A DNA stretch of 64,000 nt from Triatoma infestans (GCA_011037195.1 JAAEAF010014741.1:37016-101015); one strand, 5' to 3'. Counted from the stretch's first letter, positions 34,457 through 45,560 are shown. Numbers and translations are program-made. Notes: a model not told the origin generated them from the letters alone.

Positions 34457-34947
34457 TATGTTAAGAATAATATCGTAATATGTTTGTAAATAATTAGCGA
34501 CGAGTACCTTTGTTGGTAGTAGATTTAATGCCTGTACTAAGTTCAAGTGGTAGGGATGGGCGGCTCACTGTAGTAAATACACACACTCACATACATAAGG
34601 TAAGAACAGCTCCCCACTCTTTTATTGGCCGTACAGATTTTCAAGCTTAACACAAATTTTAGTAAACTTATTAATAATATTTCTACTTTTATGTACAGTT
34701 AGCATGCACCAATTTACAGTAAACTTGAGCACGATGGTCCACTGAAAGTGTAATATTATATTAAGCTAGTTTCGACACTGAAAAACTGCGATTTATTAGA
34801 TTTAAAGGCGAACAACACAGAGCTGATGTTAACCGTGTGGCTGCTCGAGCCCGACTCCAACATATCGCTTCGGCGGTACATATACTAAAACATTCCAAAT
34901 ATGCAGAAACTTAATCCATTATATTTTAAGAATCGCAGTAAGAGAAA

Positions 34948-35384
34948 GTGTATTCCAAAAATTTTTTTTTCTCTTACCTACTTTCTCATGAACAACTCCT
35001 ACAAACAATAGCCTATTTAAAACTATGTTTGTTTACTTATATATATATTGAAGATTATTCATTTCTATTTTAAGAATTTCTTTTTTTAATATAATATAAA
35101 GTCTGTAAAAAGTTCTGTATACATTTTTTATTTGAATAAAATTAATCAATCGGATCCTTAATGCTGCTGCATTGTAGGAAAACGTCAGAAACATAAGATT
35201 TTTTTTTTTTTGTAATGTTTAGGATTTAATTAAAAATTCAACAGAATTTCATTGACCTTTAATATTGTTCATAAAAAAAAAGGAAAGAAAGAAAAATCAT
35301 ATAAAAGCAGAGATAAACTTAAATTACACTTCATTTGTGCCTTGTAAAATTATAAGTTACGATTTCAGAAGAATAAATTTAAAA
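34948..35384. other. Spacer, pyrimidine and A runs
   Basis: A+T-rich with ttttttttctcttac near 34966-34980. No gene seen. Confidence 0.4.
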
Positions 35385-35690
35385 TAATAATAATAATAAT
35401 AATGTACAAAAAAAAAAAAATTAAAATAAAAACTTTTAATAAAATAAAAAAAACTACTCGCAAAATATTTAATATATTTAAGTTAGTATTAAGAAACAAG
35501 AAGTTGTAAAATATTAGAGAGAATAAAAAGTAAGTGGTTAGAAAAAGGAGACACAGGCTAGAATTAAAAGAAAATATCTCTGTGTTACAAAGATATTGAG
35601 AGTTATTCAAGATATAGAAATAGATTACTAATAATATAAAACTTCATAGGATGGTAATTTAGTTAAACTGGCTACATACATAGCTTTTAA
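35385..35690 (+). repeat. 0.3-kb direct repeat, left copy
   Basis: Matches 36590-36872 through actactcgcaaaatattta, agttagtattanngaacaag, ttagagagaataaaa, ggttagaaaaaggaga and gataga, ending cttcataggatggtaattta ... ggctacatanatagctttt. The copies are about 90% alike with small indels. Confidence 0.85.
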
Positions 35691-35696
35691 CTTTTC

Positions 35697-35990
35697 TGCG
35701 ATTGTATTTATTAGCGAAAATGTATTTATTCGCGTGAATGTATTTATTAGTGCGATTGTATTATTAGCGAGAATGTATTTATTAGCGTGAACGTATTTAT
35801 TAGCGAGAATGTATTTATTCGCGTGAATGTATTTATTAGTGCGATTGTATTATTAGCGAGAATGTATTTATTAGCGTGAACGTATTTATTAGCGAGAATG
35901 TATTTATTGGCGGGAATGGTTTTATGTGTGAATGTATTTATTGGCGAGAATGGTTTTATGTGTGAATGTATTTATTGGCGAGCATGTTAG
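35697..35990 (+). repeat. Minisatellite, 18-bp unit with 89-bp higher-order period
   Basis: About 16 tandem units of the form gtatttattagcgagaat (17-18 bases). A five-unit block of 89 bases occurs twice: cgcgtgaatg at 35731-35740 recurs at 35820-35829. The 3' end shifts to a variant unit set containing ggttttatgtgtgaat, repeated twice. Confidence 0.9.
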
Positions 35991-36369
35991 GGTGAATGTT
36001 TAGTTTAGGTTTTTATTTAGGGGTTGAAAGAAATTTTGTAAAAGTATTTCAACCCTATTAGGTTTAGATTAACATTAGGATTAGTTCACTTAAGAGTGTG
36101 CAGGAATATTTGTTAAAAGTACTGCACACCTAAAATAGAATAGTTTACAGCAAGCAAATAGCCTCTTTAGGATAGATTACACAAATTTTCAGGATAATTT
36201 CTTGCTTATATTACATAAAATTCGTTATTTATCTGCATGCAAGAGTTCCACATTTAAATGATGCAAATAGATCCAGAATTGTCATATTAATTTATTTTAT
36301 ATATAATTGTTAATATATAATATTTATATTTAAATAAGATTTAATAAAAAAGGGATGACACAACAAGAG

Positions 36370-36590
36370 ATCCACACTCCCCCTCGTCGACATGATTGAT
36401 GAAATAAGAGGGGATGTGTGGTACTATATTCAATAACCTTGGGCTCCTCATGCCTTGCTAGACAAGGCACTGATCTGGACGCCATAAAGGTTGAATATGT
36501 GTCATCCAAGCTCGTGCGGACCGGATGGAGAACGAAACAAATTGAGGGGCGCTAATAACCTTAGAAGTTGATGCGCCCCCCCCCCAAAAA
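36370..36590 (+). mobile_element. SINE-2, long copy
   Basis: This starts tccacactccccctcgtcga and runs through aagaggggatgtgtgg and cttgctagacaaggca to the 3' stem-loop GGGGCGC ... GCGCCCC (36546-36579) and an A-rich/AAT tail. It matches the minus-strand copy at 57387-57598. No exact target duplication was found. The tail adjoins the right copy of the 0.3-kb direct repeat. Confidence 0.75.
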
Positions 36591-36872
36591 ATAATAATAA
36601 TAAAAAAAAAAAAAAATTTAAATAAAAATTTTAATAAAATAAAAAAAAACTACTCGCAAAATATTTAATTATTTAAGTTAGTATTAGAGAACAAGAATTG
36701 TAAATATTAGAGAGAATAAAAGTAGTTGGTTAGAAAAAGGAGAAACAAGCTAATTAAAGAAATATCTCTGTTTATACAACTATGATTTTTTTTTCAAGAT
36801 AGAGAAATAGATTACTAATAATAACACTTCATAGGATGGTAATTTAGTTAAACTGGCTACATAGATAGCTTT
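36590..36872 (+). repeat. 0.3-kb direct repeat, right copy
   Basis: Partner of 35385-35690. Between the two lie the minisatellite and SINE-2. Confidence 0.85.
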
Positions 36873-37655
36873 CTTTTATAATAAATGGAATGGGGGGGCG
36901 GGGGATGACGGCAACTATACCCAGTCTAGAAAAAATAGAGCGGAGTAGATAGCTGGAGCTCCTTAATAAAGCCTTTAATGTGTTGAACCAGGTGTTTCTT
37001 TGAGCACTTCTTGCACTCCAGAATTTTATTATAGAAAAAGACAAGAGTTTCTTCTTTTTTTCTTGTTTAACTTTTATTTTATTCTTTTTATGTTTTATTA
37101 ATTCTTTTTTTTTTCTTTCTTTTTCACTTAGAAATAACATTAACTTAATTAAATATCTCATTAATATTTGGATAATTAAAAAGCAATAAAATTTTGTCAA
37201 TTAGTTTATAAAAAACATCTACTATACAATTTTAATCACACTTAAAAGAATTTCATAAATTTAAAATTGAATCATTCATTAATATCACTAACAATTTAAT
37301 TAGTCTATTCACTAACACTTTTAATTTTCAAAAGTGTGTAAATTCTAATCAAACTGTGTTATGTTGCGCAATTTCTTTTCATTTTAATTTGCAACAATTA
37401 TCTTTTGTTATTGATTAATTGTTATTTATTTGCAAGATGTAAAATTGCATTTTTTTTTTTTTCACATTCTAATTCAGATTTGCCTACACAAGTGACAAAG
37501 GACATTGATTGTGTATATTTTTTCTGTAAAATAAAGACATTTTTAATAAACATAATTATAAAAACAAAATAATTGAGGAAAATTTGACCATGTAATTGAA
37601 AACGAAGAAGTTATCGTGTTAACAAAGGATAGAAATTTAGGTTATTAGATAGTTA
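36873..37655. other. No gene recognised
   Basis: A+T-rich. The minus-strand open frame over 36844-37200 is low-complexity Lys-rich and not credible as a protein. Confidence 0.4.
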
Positions 37656-38905
37656 TATAATAATAATATTTATTTAGAAAGATATACAAAAATACAATAA
37701 TAATAAAATATATAAAATATACATAGCGCTTTACAGCCGTCTGCTACAGTTCACTGTTTAAGAAAAAAAAATAATAACAATACGTAAACAAACAAAAATT
37801 AAAAACATAGAAATAGTTAAAGTAAAATGTGCTCGAAATAAGTTCAAAAAAAAAAAAAAAGAAAAGACAAAAACGCAAAAAGATGGAAAAAGAAAACAGA
37901 ACTGGTAGATTAAATAAAAGAGTTACGTAAGGGGTGAATAAGTAAAAGAGGTTACAGTGAATAAGAGGGCGTACAGAAGATGAGAGAAATCACGAAATCT
38001 ATAGGGTTATAAAGATAATATTAGTGATATTATTAACAATAATAATAATCAGTATTCAGCTAACCAACTATATCTAACCTTCCAGGTGTGACGAGCGTAT
38101 TTGAACAAAGGACGAGGATGTTCTTGTACAGACAAAAAAGAAATTATATCTGCCCTTGAGAGAGTACGTTTATTAAAATAAAGCAATCGAAATTCTCCCA
38201 AAAGAGGGCACTCTCCTAAGATATGATACAAATCTTCCTGGGCGGAATAGTTGCAAAGCTGGCATCTTTCCAGATCCGAGTCTCTTTCGATCAGAGGTCG
38301 GAAATTTAGATATAAAAACTCGCCTTTCAGCCTAAACAACCAACGCATTTCGTTAAAGTTAAGATTATGTGATAATATGGCTGTAACCTGATTTCTGTGT
38401 TCATTAGTGAGGAACCTAAATAAAAGCAATCTATCTGAGGCGACCGCGCGGCTCACAGGCTGTGCGAGATGGGCTTCGTATATCCTGGATCTGAGTAAAG
38501 AAAGCTGCCCACCCCAACTCGAAAGTTCGTTCAAGCACTCATTAAACTGACAAGGGTAAGTTCGAGATAGGGTAAGCCAGCGCCTAAACCATGAAGTTCT
38601 TTCATTTATCACCTCGATCGCCACCTTTTTAGGCAACCTATGGTCCGGAAGAGAGAGAGTATCTTAAGACAATACTTCAGATGAAGATGAAGTGTGTAGC
38701 ATTCCAGAGGTTCCAGAGCCGTTCAATAGCCAGCCTATAATTAGGGGAAGAAGAAGGCAAGGAGAACAATTTCCTGATGAAAAATCTCTATTTTTCTAGC
38801 ACCTCGTATGACTGAAAACCCCATACCTGAACACCGTAGCACACATATGCACGCGAAATACTGTAAAAGACTCGGTATTTGGAGCTCACCGGCACATTTT
38901 TATTT
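37656..38905 (-). mobile_element. 5'-truncated LINE, minus strand
   Basis: On the minus strand: ORF2 C-terminal coding sequence (about 38900-38049), a 3' UTR of about 380 bases, and a tail of TAT/ATT triplets ending near 37656. The upstream part (38650-38890) is still homologous to 41800-41930. The 5' limit is approximate. Confidence 0.75.
38049..38640 (-). pseudogene. LINE ORF2 C-terminus with zinc knuckle
   Basis: The minus-strand frame reads LPKKVAIEVINERTSWFRRW, then a long basic-hydrophobic region, and the zinc motif CQLCNYSAQEDLYHILGEC (CX2CX8HX4C), ending WKVRYSWLAEY at 38049. No ATG: the displayed start is a TTG inside a longer protein. Upstream, the similarity continues in other frames (YGVQVWGFQSYEVLE) past a stop, so a frameshift or nonsense change lies near 38640-38700. 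Very similar to 41933-42364. No RNase H domain is visible. Probably a different LINE subfamily from the 31-kb element. Confidence 0.8.
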
Positions 38906-40063
38906 AAAAACTTTTATATAGTTCGGCCATACAATAAAAGTTTCGGAATTCAATTTATAAAAACTATTATTATTATAAAAAAAATATGAAACAAACATTG
39001 AATTTAAGAGTTATTTTTCTATTTAATATAGTTAATAATTTAGCGTTTCTATCCAAACTTTAAAATTTGATTAATTAAAAAGTGGCCTTTAATCTGTAAA
39101 GGTTACGAGTATAAATTTTATTTATTGATAATTGTAGAATCATTAGCATATTTTTTAGTATAGTAGATTCTGCAATCTAACTTTGAATAAACAATTTAAT
39201 ATGAGAATAGGTATCTTTATATTTTCTTCTTCTTTTTTTTAAATTTAAGGCACGTCAACATCAATGGACATTGGTAATGCAAGGAGTCCGGTCAGAGTTC
39301 TCTTGTTACAGTTATGGTGGGTGAAGGGGTTGAATGAAACCCTACAAAAGGAAGTGTTCTAGAGAATTATTTTGACCAGTTTCGAATTCAAACTGTTATG
39401 GAAATCATAAACCATTTTCGTGAAAATATCCCCATTTTTTTTCAGGGAAACTATTTAAAATAAAAAATTATAGACCTATAAGTTATATATCAAATTATAT
39501 GATTTTAGAATATCGTTTACTGAAATTTGTAGCAGTCCTCGAAAAAATGAGGAAATCTGAACAAAAAAAATTATTTATTAAATTTGCACTTCGCTTGATG
39601 AATGGATTTGGACTGAAAAAATTCTTGCCATCCCCGATATTACTAAACAGAATGTCATGTGGAGAGCTCCATTGTGTTATTTGTTCACAAAAACATACCC
39701 GCACAGCACATTATCAGCCAGACAGATACCATAATATACAAACAGATTCAATATAATATAATATATTAAATCCATTTTAAACACATTTCCGGTGAAATTC
39801 AGTTTCAAAAATTCAGCACGAACGCAATATTTCCACTTACTTGAAGAGAATATATATTGTTACTTTTGAATGGAATATTATTATATATTTTGCGATTTTG
39901 TCTTATATTATATGTTCCTTAACCTATGTATACATATCTAGAACATTTTTGATTTTAATGAGCTCCAAAACATTAATTTCTGGCGACAATTCTGTAACAA
40001 AAACCGTTCGAAAAGGGAATTATTTAATTTACTGGTGAAGTAAAAGACAATTAAAACTGATAA
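38906..40063. other. No gene recognised
   Basis: A+T-rich. The overlapping open frames at 39495-39756 on both strands lack recognisable motifs. Confidence 0.4.
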
Positions 40064-40068
40064 CAAAG

Positions 40069-40358
40069 TGTAACGGCAAGAGAAGCTCAACCACTCTCTC
40101 GGACTGGAGTGGGAGAAGAGGTATGAATATAGCAACGGACAGTCCATAAGTAACACACTTAAACACAGTTGAAATCAGTTCAGTACATCCATTCGCTACG
40201 TGTCCATTCTCATACCGCTCTACCTTAAACATTCATGCATTGTAAAGTCCAGGCAGTCTGTGTCTATTTATTAATATATCAGTTAACCAGTGTTAACCAA
40301 GTCTTCTTCTTAACTCATCAAACAAAACCAATTCTCTCCATCCAACACATCCATTATA
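40069..40358 (+). mobile_element. Solo LTR, family LTR-A, copy 3
   Basis: Starts TGTAACGGCAAGAGA and ends CATCCATTATA, flanked by the 5-bp duplication CAAAG (40064-40068 and 40359-40363). It aligns with 931-1230 and 19024-19310, notably the ctctctcggactggagtggg region, the aaagtccagg segment and the 3' end. The TATA region is weaker (gaatatagc). Confidence 0.8.
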
Positions 40359-40363
40359 CAAAG

Positions 40364-41276
40364 TATGGTTTCTTTTGAACTTTCTATTTAAAAATCAATA
40401 ATTAATTAAAACGAAAATATAGTATATCTTTATTAAAAAAAAAAAAAAAAATGATTTAAATAACAGTACTAGAAACTAATTTTTGGAAAGATGGCGAGAG
40501 CCTAGTATAATATAATAGTATGGTATGACGGTTGCATCAATGTGTAGATTTGGATCATATGCCTCGTTAATATTGAAGCAGAATATACCAACTTCCTTTT
40601 ATTAAGGTGAAAGTAGTGAGCATGCCGAGCTACACAATAGGTCTTATTCATTACTAAGATATTCATTATAGTCGTCATTATAGGCACCTTCTTACGTGCC
40701 ATTGCCAGTCAATGGAAACGGCTAAAAGTATGGTTGGAGATGAAGACAGAGCAGATGTGGAGAGTGTTCACTACTTTTGGCATGCTTCCTTTATATTAAC
40801 CCAAGCTACTGAAATAGGTCATCAATATAATTACGTAAAGAGAATGAAAAATTGGCATACTGCCATTATTCTCACCTTAATCCATTTACTGTTTAGTTTT
40901 GCAATTTATTAACATATAAACATGACTTTTTACATGTATTAATATTTTCTCTAAGAATATGGATAACAATCGGCGAAGATAATATTTATTACAATCTTTT
41001 GCGTTCTGAGGCATTTTCGGAGTTCGTTATTTATAAAGTGACTATTGATTAATTAATTAATTAGTCTCAAGCTAGTTCAAAATTCCTTAACATTTTGGTT
41101 TGATTTAATATTAAGTCCGTAAAATGTATGCAACCTAATATTATAATATCAGAACAGGTGTACGCTAACTTTGGCGACGTTGCTCATTTTCCCCACTCCA
41201 TTCCAAGACTTTGCATAATGACAACGCTTCTTTGACCTTAATGACCTAAGAATGTGATTTTTCTTAGAAACTTTAT
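40364..41276. other. No gene recognised
   Basis: A+T-rich. Short frames on both strands (for example 40712-40912) have an ATG and a hydrophobic end but no recognisable family. Confidence 0.35.
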
Positions 41277-41530
41277 TAAGAGAAGGGATTAACTCAGTGG
41301 TAGCGCGCTAGACTAGCGGACTGGCGGAGGTCCCGGGTTCGTGTCCAGCAATGCTGCCCTTAAATTTTGTCTTCCTATTAGCCTCTTACAGACAACACTG
41401 TCCGGTTATGGGACAGTCTGTAACTTTGAGAACACTGAGAAGGCTCAGATCTTTGGGAAAGTTTCATGGGCCCAGAAGGGCTTCGGATAGCATAGCGTTT
41501 GGTCTCTACCCACAGACAAAAAAAAAATAC
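41277..41530 (+). mobile_element. tRNA-derived SINE (SINE-1), longest copy
   Basis: The head GGGATTAACTCAGTGGTAGC (41285-41304, A box) and GGTTCGTGTCC (B box, 41336-41346) derive from a tRNA gene and form an internal RNA polymerase III promoter. The body (gacaacactgtccggttatg) is shared with the copies at 2.9, 6.9 and 22.8 kb. The 3' part ATGGGCCCAGAAGGGCTTCG (41466-41485) and what follows to 41500 is shared with the 3' UTR of the LINE at 28490-28524. A short A-rich tail ends it. No target duplication was found. Confidence 0.85.
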
Positions 41531-41795
41531 ATCCAAAGAATTTGAAATATTGGATTTGTCTTTTCTTGTGAACAAAATCATTATCAATTTCAAATAAACA
41601 TTAAATTTGTTACTTATTTGATTATCATTCGAACTAGAAACTTTTTAAAAAGACAAAACATTATGAATGGTACTCCAATGTGAGAATAAAATTAGAAGTC
41701 AGCGGTCTCTGATGACGAATTCCGAAAACATTGCTTCGGGATAGTCACAAATGCTGAGCACTCAATACATAATCACCGTCGTCAGTTTTAATACA
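41531..41795. other. Spacer
   Basis: Short A+T-rich stretch between SINE-1 and a LINE fragment. Nothing recognised. Confidence 0.35.
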
Positions 41796-41799
41796 CTTA

Positions 41800-42430
41800 G
41801 AAAGTTACGAAGGGGTTTTCAGTCATACGAGGTGTTAGAAAAATTTCGAAGATTTTTCATCAGGAAATCGTTCTCCTTGCCTTCTTCTTCCCTTAATTAC
41901 GTGCTAGCTTTTGAACCGTAGGTTGCCTAAAGGTGGCGATCGAGGTGATAAGTGAAAGAACTTCACGGTTTAGGCGCTGGCTTACCCTATCTCGAACTTA
42001 CTCTTGTCAATTTAATGGGTGCTTGAACGAACTTTCGAGTTGGGGTGGACAGCTTTCTTTACTCAGATCCAGGATATACGAAGCCCATCTTGCACACTCT
42101 GTAAGCCGCGCGGTCGCCTCAGATAGATTGCTTTTATATAGGTTCCTCATGAATGAACACAGAAATCAGGTTACAGCCATATTATCACATAATCTTAACT
42201 TTAACGAAATGCGTTGGTTGTTTAAGCTGAAAGGCGAGCTTTTATATCTAAATTTCCGACCTCTGATCGAAACAGCCTCGGATATGGAAAGATGCCAGCT
42301 TTGCAACTATTCCGCCCAGGAAGATTTGTATCATTTCCTGGGAGAGTTCCCGCTTTTGGCATAATTTCGATTGCTTTATTTTAATAAACGTACTCTCTCA
42401 AGGGCAGATATAATTTCCTTTTTTGTCTGG
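41800..42430 (+). pseudogene. LINE ORF2 C-terminal fragment, plus strand
   Basis: Closely matches 38049-38890 in inverted orientation. The open part 41933-42364 reads AIEVISERTSRFRRWLTLSR through to CQLCNYSAQEDLYHFLGEF, where the last zinc cysteine has become Phe and a stop follows 4 codons later. Upstream (41808-41930), the segment ggggttttcagtcatacgag is shared with the minus copy, but about 80 bases present there are deleted here. Homology stops near 42430, before the 3' UTR. Inactive. Confidence 0.8.
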
Positions 42431-43795
42431 CCAAGACCAAGGTGTTCAGTTTAGTTTTAAGATGAATTTTACTTAGATTTATTAAAGACGCAGAGTTTAA
42501 TAGGTATATCTGCTATACTAAGCTGTAAGTGGGATTCAGTTCCGGTTTTCAGTCTTGCCTAAATATTTTATATAATTTGTGTAATATATAGTAAGGCATT
42601 TTGCTATTCAACTCCGTCCAGAAAACCTAATTGCCAGCTGAGAACAAAATACCCCTGAAAGGATTTAGGTCCATGTATCATACAATTTTTGGGTTTTCTT
42701 TGAGACCAGATTTGGTCGAATTTCTGCTAATGCACATTCTGTTAAAATATAAATATAAATATAGCTATAGATATTGAGTGATTTTAAAGTTTAAATCACT
42801 CAACCAAATCTTTTATATATAAAATAAAAAAAACTTATAATTGTGCTTATTCGATAATTATGTGTTTTTGGTAAAATGAGCAATAAAATAATAATTTAAT
42901 TGAAAATTTACAATTCCTCAAATATTTCAAATCAGACTTATGATTGAAATGCTACAGACAGATATTTGTGTTAATAAAAAATTAAAAAGAATTAACAATT
43001 TAATATGTTTAATTTGTATAAATATATATATATATATAATTTTTTTAACTTTCTTTTATTCTTGAAAGAAATGAAAATTTACATAGCAGTGAAGTGTTCA
43101 TTCTCTCACTCTTACTCTCTTGTTGAGAGATTATAAATGGCTTAATATCCTCGGCAGAAGTCTCGAGAGAAGCCTTTTGTATCAAATAAATGATAATAGC
43201 AGCTCTTTGTCTCGCTGGCACGTTCACTCTTCTGTGTTCACCCACCCATCTGTGATGGTACTTGCTTTTCTGAATAATATGCACTCTAAAGCAAGTATTA
43301 TAACACATGATTAAATTGTCTAGTTGTATTCATGCAACGCTCAAATTACAATATTCGTGTTCATAGAATATATCATATATATATTATCACTAAGTTATTG
43401 AAAATTTATTAATTTTTTTTTTTTTTATTAGTAGTGTTCAGTAAAAGACTAATTCAGTATTTTCAGACTATTGGTCCGGCAAGTAAAAATTGGAAAGGAG
43501 TTTGAAGACTAGAAGAATCTTATTGCCAGAACCACGACAATTGAAATCATTCATGCTAACCGTACGAGTGCCATCCTTTTTCAGATTGTTGATTATTTGT
43601 TGCAAAATCTAGGATTTTTGTCATTGTTTTCCATTATTTGCTCCATGTTTTTGAAAATTCATAAGATATGAAGAAAATTTGGTTATATATCGATAGTAAC
43701 TTTTGCCATTGTCTGGACAAAAATATTTTTTAAAGCAGTAATAGATCAAAATAATACATAAATTCAATTACACTGAAATAATATAATTTTTTAAA
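42431..43795. other. No gene recognised
   Basis: A+T-rich with TA tracts near 43020 and 43375. The overlapping open frames at 43045-43314 show no family. Confidence 0.35.
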
Positions 43796-43799
43796 CTTT

Positions 43800-44340
43800 A
43801 GTAGACTATGGTGGGCAGGACATGTGCAGAAGGTAGGTTGACGAAGAAGTATTAATCATAAATTAATTTGGAAAAAGAAAAGTGGGTCGCCCAAGAGCAA
43901 GATAGTTGGAGCAAGACCAGGTTGGTAAGGAGGCAGCGAGGCTGGGTGCGTTGAAATGATGGTTGAAGGCAATGGATTGAGACGAATGGGGACAATTTCT
44001 ATTGGAGGTCAGGACCAATTCTGGGCTGCAGTGCCAGAGTCATCGGGGGTCATCATTCAATCGTAGGGTCATCGAGTTATTAAAGGAAAAAAGATATGCA
44101 TGCTATGAGGATGTCTACTGCGTTGATACGGACGGCGCCTCAAGATACGCAGATATAGTCGCATTCGATAATGACAGTCCATCGCGTTAGTTGTTGATCC
44201 TAAGATTAGGTATAAGAACGACATCCAGACCTAGCCAAGCGGATCAATAAAGAAACGAGAGCAATTTATAAGAAGTTCAATAACTTTCTCCAAGAAAAGT
44301 TCCTAGCCGAATTTGGATAAAGGAACTTTGCATTCACGGG
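43800..44340 (+). pseudogene. Decayed LINE C-terminal relic
   Basis: LWWAGHVQKVG at about 43806-43838 is the typical LxWxGHVxRM motif near the end of endonuclease-RT LINE proteins, followed in broken frames by Lys/Gly/Arg-rich sequence (SGSPKSKIVGARPGW). Then 44061-44188 reads VIELLKEKRYACYEDVYC followed by VDTDGASRYADIVAFDND, and 44225-44320 reads INKETRAIYKKFNNFLQEKF in another frame. The D...G..R.ADIV pattern hints at a nuclease-like fold found in some retroelement proteins, but this is only a suggestion. Several stops and shifts show that it is dead. Confidence 0.5.
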
Positions 44341-45142
44341 CAGAATCTTGGTGCCTACTGCATTATCACATCTACGATTTTTGAGAAATCTATTATTAAA
44401 ATAGTTTCATTTAATGCCCTATTTATTGAATTTGTGTGCTTCATTCTTATTCTACTTCTTGTTGGCACTATTTATTTTAGTTTTGTAATTATTATTTTTT
44501 AGTTTTGTTTATAATTTTTTGACTTGAGATTGTCTGATGTAGATTGATCAGTAATCTGTGTTTTTTAGCAACTCAATGAAATTGAGCAGCCACATCGACT
44601 TGGTTTGTTGCTGAAATCTCTTCTCAAAAAATGTTTTCAAACTTTGCATATAAAATGCTATCACTTTTATTAAATAAATCTTTTTCCAGTAAAGTTGATT
44701 TTTTTGGAGTGTTCCAGGTAAGTTTTTCTTTGAAGTACAGTGCAATGTAAGGTTCTAAATTCTGTACAGTAAAAAGCATCACTAAATTGCTTTGATGAAA
44801 TATTAAGTTTGAACAAAGTCGGTTAGCCGAAATTACGAATTTTAATGAGCTGTTTTCTGAGTTGTTTGAATTTTGTTGTAAACGACTACGGTAAGGCTCC
44901 CGCAAATAGTTAAAAACATTCGCCGTGAAGCCTTAGGAATTGCGAGCTGGTTACTTGGTCAAAAAAAAAAAAAAAAATGGACTGTATTAGAAAAAAAAGG
45001 AAAACCAACCATTAGTCACAGAATCACACTTCATTTTATTGGAATTCAATAATCAATACATATAATAGAAATAATATAAATGACATAAATTGTAATTTTT
45101 ACTATGAGGCAGAGCATATATTACGAAAAATTGAACTGAATT
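44341..45142. other. No gene recognised
   Basis: A+T-rich spacer. Minus-strand frames at 44548-44905 are chance-like. Confidence 0.35.
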
Positions 45143-45549
45143 TTATGTGACCGGTACAAAGTTATAAATGACGTCATTACTTTTTTTTCCGGATCCAATT
45201 CGATGATCCTGAATTAAATATTTTAATGTTGGGTACCTGTGGCTCGTGCCGGCCAGCATATACGAAATTATACTCGTATTTGCCTGCAGAATGAACTGGA
45301 AGAGTACAAAGCGACGGGGCGCTGAATGGGCGACTGGACGCTGAATGGGCGACTGGGCGTCCTGGTGACGGAAGTATTCTGTGGTAACGAAATTAGCCAA
45401 GTAATGATAACTAGAATTTTTCCAACTGCATCCAGCTGAGCTGCCGACAGACAAAAAACAGATAAGCAAACCAGTACAGCTTGGCCAAGACTGACTGTGT
45501 CTCCACTCAACTTCAAACGTCCAAAGTCTTCTTGTTTGATGTAGTACAC
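45143..45549 (-). other. G+C-richer patch with unidentified frames
   Basis: Composition is well above the surroundings at 45230-45550. Two overlapping minus-strand frames exist. The one opening near 45549 begins with a GTG and reads YYIKQEDFGRLKLSG followed by a hydrophobic stretch (AVLVCLSVFCLSAAQL), like a membrane or signal segment. No start ATG and no recognised domain. A 20-base near-duplicate (cgctgaatgggcgactgg at 45319 and 45340) disturbs the frames. It could be a host exon; not supported further. Confidence 0.25.
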
Positions 45550-45560
45550 TGCTGTAGTGG

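Larger units (their letters stand above)
29520..34947 (-). mobile_element. Nearly full-length two-ORF LINE, minus strand
   Basis: On the minus strand the order is a 5' UTR of roughly 0.5 kb, ORF1 (34456-33569), a 36-bp gap, ORF2 with endonuclease and RT (33532 to 30198, one frameshift), a 0.7-kb 3' UTR with a terminal hairpin, and an (AAAT)n/poly(A) tail (29521-29552). This is the structure of an autonomous non-LTR retrotransposon with APE endonuclease and no RNase H. The clade is not certain: coiled-coil ORF1, APE, and a C-terminal zinc knuckle fit the jockey/CR1 groups. The 5' boundary is approximate. Imperfect flank similarity (attccaag left, attccaaa right) may be its target duplication. 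Confidence 0.9.

Noticed and set aside
34456..34546. Upstream extension of LINE ORF1 to 34546
   Set aside because: The extension starts at TTG; the first ATG at 34456 gives a family-typical N-terminus leading directly into the coiled coil.
29490..34990. A clean target duplication for the large LINE
   Set aside because: attccaag (left) and attccaaa (right) followed by T runs are suggestive, but imperfect and embedded in homopolymers, so not annotated as a duplication.
35697..35990. CRISPR array
   Set aside because: The units are contiguous tandem repeats without unique spacers, in clearly eukaryotic DNA.
36844..37200. Lysine-rich minus-strand protein
   Set aside because: Low-complexity codons from A/T runs; no start context or motif.
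41281..41350. A true tRNA gene
   Set aside because: A and B boxes are present but no cloverleaf with a proper acceptor stem could be drawn, and the same head occurs fused to the same body in other copies, so it is a SINE.
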